Below, in pieces: positions 5,652 to 7,394 of a stretch of 7,394 nucleotides of DNA. Within the stretch, counting starts at the first letter, position 1. Every line of letters begins with the position of its first letter. The notes beneath the pieces are model-generated. The model saw nothing but the letters and a program-made list of their open reading frames with translations, did no database searches and was not told the DNA's origin. This DNA comes from Bacteroides sp. (GTDB lineage Bacteria; Bacteroidota; Bacteroidia; Bacteroidales; Bacteroidaceae), in assembly GCA_019417975.1 (NCBI GenBank), contig DYCT01000095.1:1-7394 (forward strand). Reading direction: 5' to 3'. The position numbers were made by a program, and so were the translations under genes.

Positions 5652-7394
5652 ATGGAAATGAAAAAAGGAAATATTGGAGTTACTACCGAAAATATTTTTC
5701 CGGTAATTAAGAAGTTCTTATATAGCGACCATGAGATATTTTTACGCGAATTGATTTCAAATGCTGTAGATGCTACACAGAAACTGAAAACATTGGCTTC
5801 TATCGGTGAGTTCAAAGGTGAGTTGGGCGATATAGCAGTCCGCGTAAGCTTGGGCGAAGGCACACTGACAATCTCCGACCGTGGTATCGGTCTTACCGCT
5901 GAAGAAATTGATAAATACATCAACCAGATAGCTTTATCAGGCGCAAACTACTTCTTGGAAAAATACAAAAAAGACGCCAATGCCATCATCGGACACTTTG
6001 GTTTAGGATTCTATTCTGCATTCATGGTTGCAAAGAAAGTAGAAATCATCACTAAGTCATGGAAAGAAGATGCACAGGCCGTGAAATGGACATGCGATGG
6101 AAGTCCTGAGTTTACCATAGAAGAAACTGACAAAACCGACCGTGGTACAGATATTATCCTTTATATAGATGAGGAATCAAAAGAATTCTTGGAAAAGAAT
6201 CGTATCTCTGAACTTTTGAGCAAATATTGTCACTTCCTGCCAGTACCTATCGTTTTCGGTAAAAAGACAGAATGGAAAGACGGGAAACAAGTTGATACAG
6301 AAGAAGACAATGTTATTAATGAAATCAATCCGCTATGGACACGTACTCCAAGCGAACTAAAAGACGAAGACTATCTGAAGTTTTATCATAGCCTCTATCC
6401 GATGTCTGACGACCCTTTGTTCTGGATTCATCTGAATGTAGACTACCCATTCCACCTGACAGGTGTCCTCTACTTCCCGAAAATCAAGAGCAACATGGAT
6501 TTACGCAAAAACAAAATTCAGCTTTATTGCAATCAGGTTTACGTAACAGATTCTGTAGAAGGCATCGTACCCGACTTCCTTACATTGTTGCACGGTGTGA
6601 TTGACTCGCCAGACATTCCGTTGAACGTGTCTCGTTCATACCTGCAAAGCGACTCTAATGTTAAGAAGATTTCTTCGTACATCTCTAAGAAAGTATCAGA
6701 CCGCTTACAATCTATCTTTAAAAACGACCGTAAAGAGTTTGAAACTAAATGGGATGACGTGAAAATTTTCATCAACTACGGTATGCTGACCGAAGACGAC
6801 TTTTACGATAAAGCAAGCAAATTCTCATTGCTGAAGGATGTAGATTCTAAGTATTACACTTACGAAGAATATCAGACACTTATCAAAGACAATCAGACTG
6901 ACAAAGATGGTAATCTGATTTACTTGTATGCCAACCATTTGGACGAACAATACAGCTACATCGAAGCAGCTAAGAACAAGGGCTATAATGTATTGTTGAT
7001 GGACGGACAGTTGGATGTAGCCATGATTAGCATGTTGGAACGCAAATTCGAGAAATCACGTTTCACTCGTGTAGACAGCGACATTATTGACAACTTAATC
7101 CGGAAAGAAGAAAACAACAACACAGCCCTCGAAGCCGGTAAACAGGAAATTGTCTCTGCGGTATTTAGCAGCCAATTGCCTACTATCGAGAAGGTGGAAT
7201 TCAACGTGGTAGCACAAGCTTTAGGCGAAACAGCAAGTCCTGTTCTCATCACCCAAAGCGAATACATGCGTCGAATGAAAGAAATGGCAAGCATTCAAGC
7301 CGGTATGAATTTCTACGGTGAAATGCCGGATATGTTCAACTTCGTTGTAAACACCGACCACAGATTGGTAAAGAATGTGCTTGAAAACGAAGAC
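5652..7394 (+). CDS. htpG: molecular chaperone HtpG (bacterial Hsp90), 3' end cut by window edge
   Basis: HtpG is the cytoplasmic Hsp90 homologue, a homodimeric ATP-driven chaperone that remodels client proteins, often with DnaK. The frame is open for 581 codons to the edge; Bacteroidales HtpG is about 680 residues, so roughly 100 residues of the C-terminal dimerisation domain are missing. The GHKL ATPase domain (about 1-215) shows LRELISNAVDA with catalytic E33 and Mg-binding N37, DRGIGL with the adenine-contacting D76, and the lid-adjacent GHFGLGFYS (114-122). The middle domain carries IPLNVSRSYLQ, where R328 corresponds to the gamma-phosphate-sensing arginine (E. coli R336). Two in-frame ATGs, 5652 and 5658, are possible starts. 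The second gives MKKGNIGV, closest to the usual MQKGNIGV of relatives, so it may be the real one. The gap after the clpC terminator is only 50 bp and I find no convincing -33/-7 promoter in it. Confidence 0.96.
   Translation, partial: MEMKKGNIGVTTENIFPVIKKFLYSDHEIFLRELISNAVDATQKLKTLASIGEFKGELGDIAVRVSLGEGTLTISDRGIGLTAEEIDKYINQIALSGANYFLEKYKKDANAIIGHFGLGFYSAFMVAKKVEIITKSWKEDAQAVKWTCDGSPEFTIEETDKTDRGTDIILYIDEESKEFLEKNRISELLSKYCHFLPVPIVFGKKTEWKDGKQVDTEEDNVINEINPLWTRTPSELKDEDYLKFYHSLYPMSDDPLFWIHLNVDYPFHLTGVLYFPKIKSNMDLRKNKIQLYCNQVYVTDSVEGIVPDFLTLLHGVIDSPDIPLNVSRSYLQSDSNVKKISSYISKKVSDRLQSIFKNDRKEFETKWDDVKIFINYGMLTEDDFYDKASKFSLLKDVDSKYYTYEEYQTLIKDNQTDKDGNLIYLYANHLDEQYSYIEAAKNKGYNVLLMDGQLDVAMISMLERKFEKSRFTRVDSDIIDNLIRKEENNNTALEAGKQEIVSAVFSSQLPTIEKVEFNVVAQALGETASPVLITQSEYMRRMKEMASIQAGMNFYGEMPDMFNFVVNTDHRLVKNVLENED

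Noticed and set aside
5606..5923. Minus-strand frame of 105 codons opposite the htpG start
   Set aside because: Most of it is antisense to the conserved HtpG ATPase domain; the remainder translates the AT-rich leader and looks like chance.

Overview
The window looks like core chromosome of a Bacteroidales bacterium (Bacteroides/Prevotella/Parabacteroides relatives). The evidence is the protein sequences of GyrA, ClpC and HtpG, which read like the Bacteroidales versions (for example an HtpG N-terminus of the form M-x-KGNIGVTTENIF), the AT-rich translation leaders, and a perfect Bacteroidetes-type -7 promoter box (TATCTTTG) in front of clpC. I cannot name the genus from sequence alone.

Layout: positions 1-2446 (minus strand) hold nearly all of gyrA, with the last few dozen codons cut off by the left edge. 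A 578-bp divergent intergenic region (2447-3024) follows. It contains a short coding-like minus-strand reading frame that looks like a gene remnant, a weak candidate gyrA promoter, a four-unit 22-bp tandem repeat of dyad-symmetric sites, a good -24/-12 (sigma-54-like) promoter match, and a housekeeping-type -7 box. Positions 3025-5541 (plus) hold an intact clpC, an Hsp100 unfoldase with two AAA+ modules and a ClpP-docking IGF loop. A strong intrinsic terminator sits at 5566-5601. Positions 5652-7394 (plus) hold htpG (bacterial Hsp90), cut by the right edge after 581 codons.

How it fits together: clpC and htpG form a protein quality-control pair, with unfolding and delivery to ClpP by ClpC and ATP-driven remodelling by HtpG. 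They are transcribed away from gyrA, whose product sets DNA supercoiling. The genes themselves are ordinary. The most interesting part is the clpC upstream region. Four dyad sites spaced exactly 22 bp (about two helical turns) lie roughly 70-135 bp upstream of the start predicted from the -24/-12 match, which is the usual place for activator sites of sigma-54 promoters. This suggests, as inference only, an undescribed regulated stress promoter for clpC in addition to a constitutive one. Secondary points are a Gly at the quinolone-contact position equivalent to E. coli GyrA Asp87, and an apparent relocation of the best GyrA-box motif to a late blade of the C-terminal domain.
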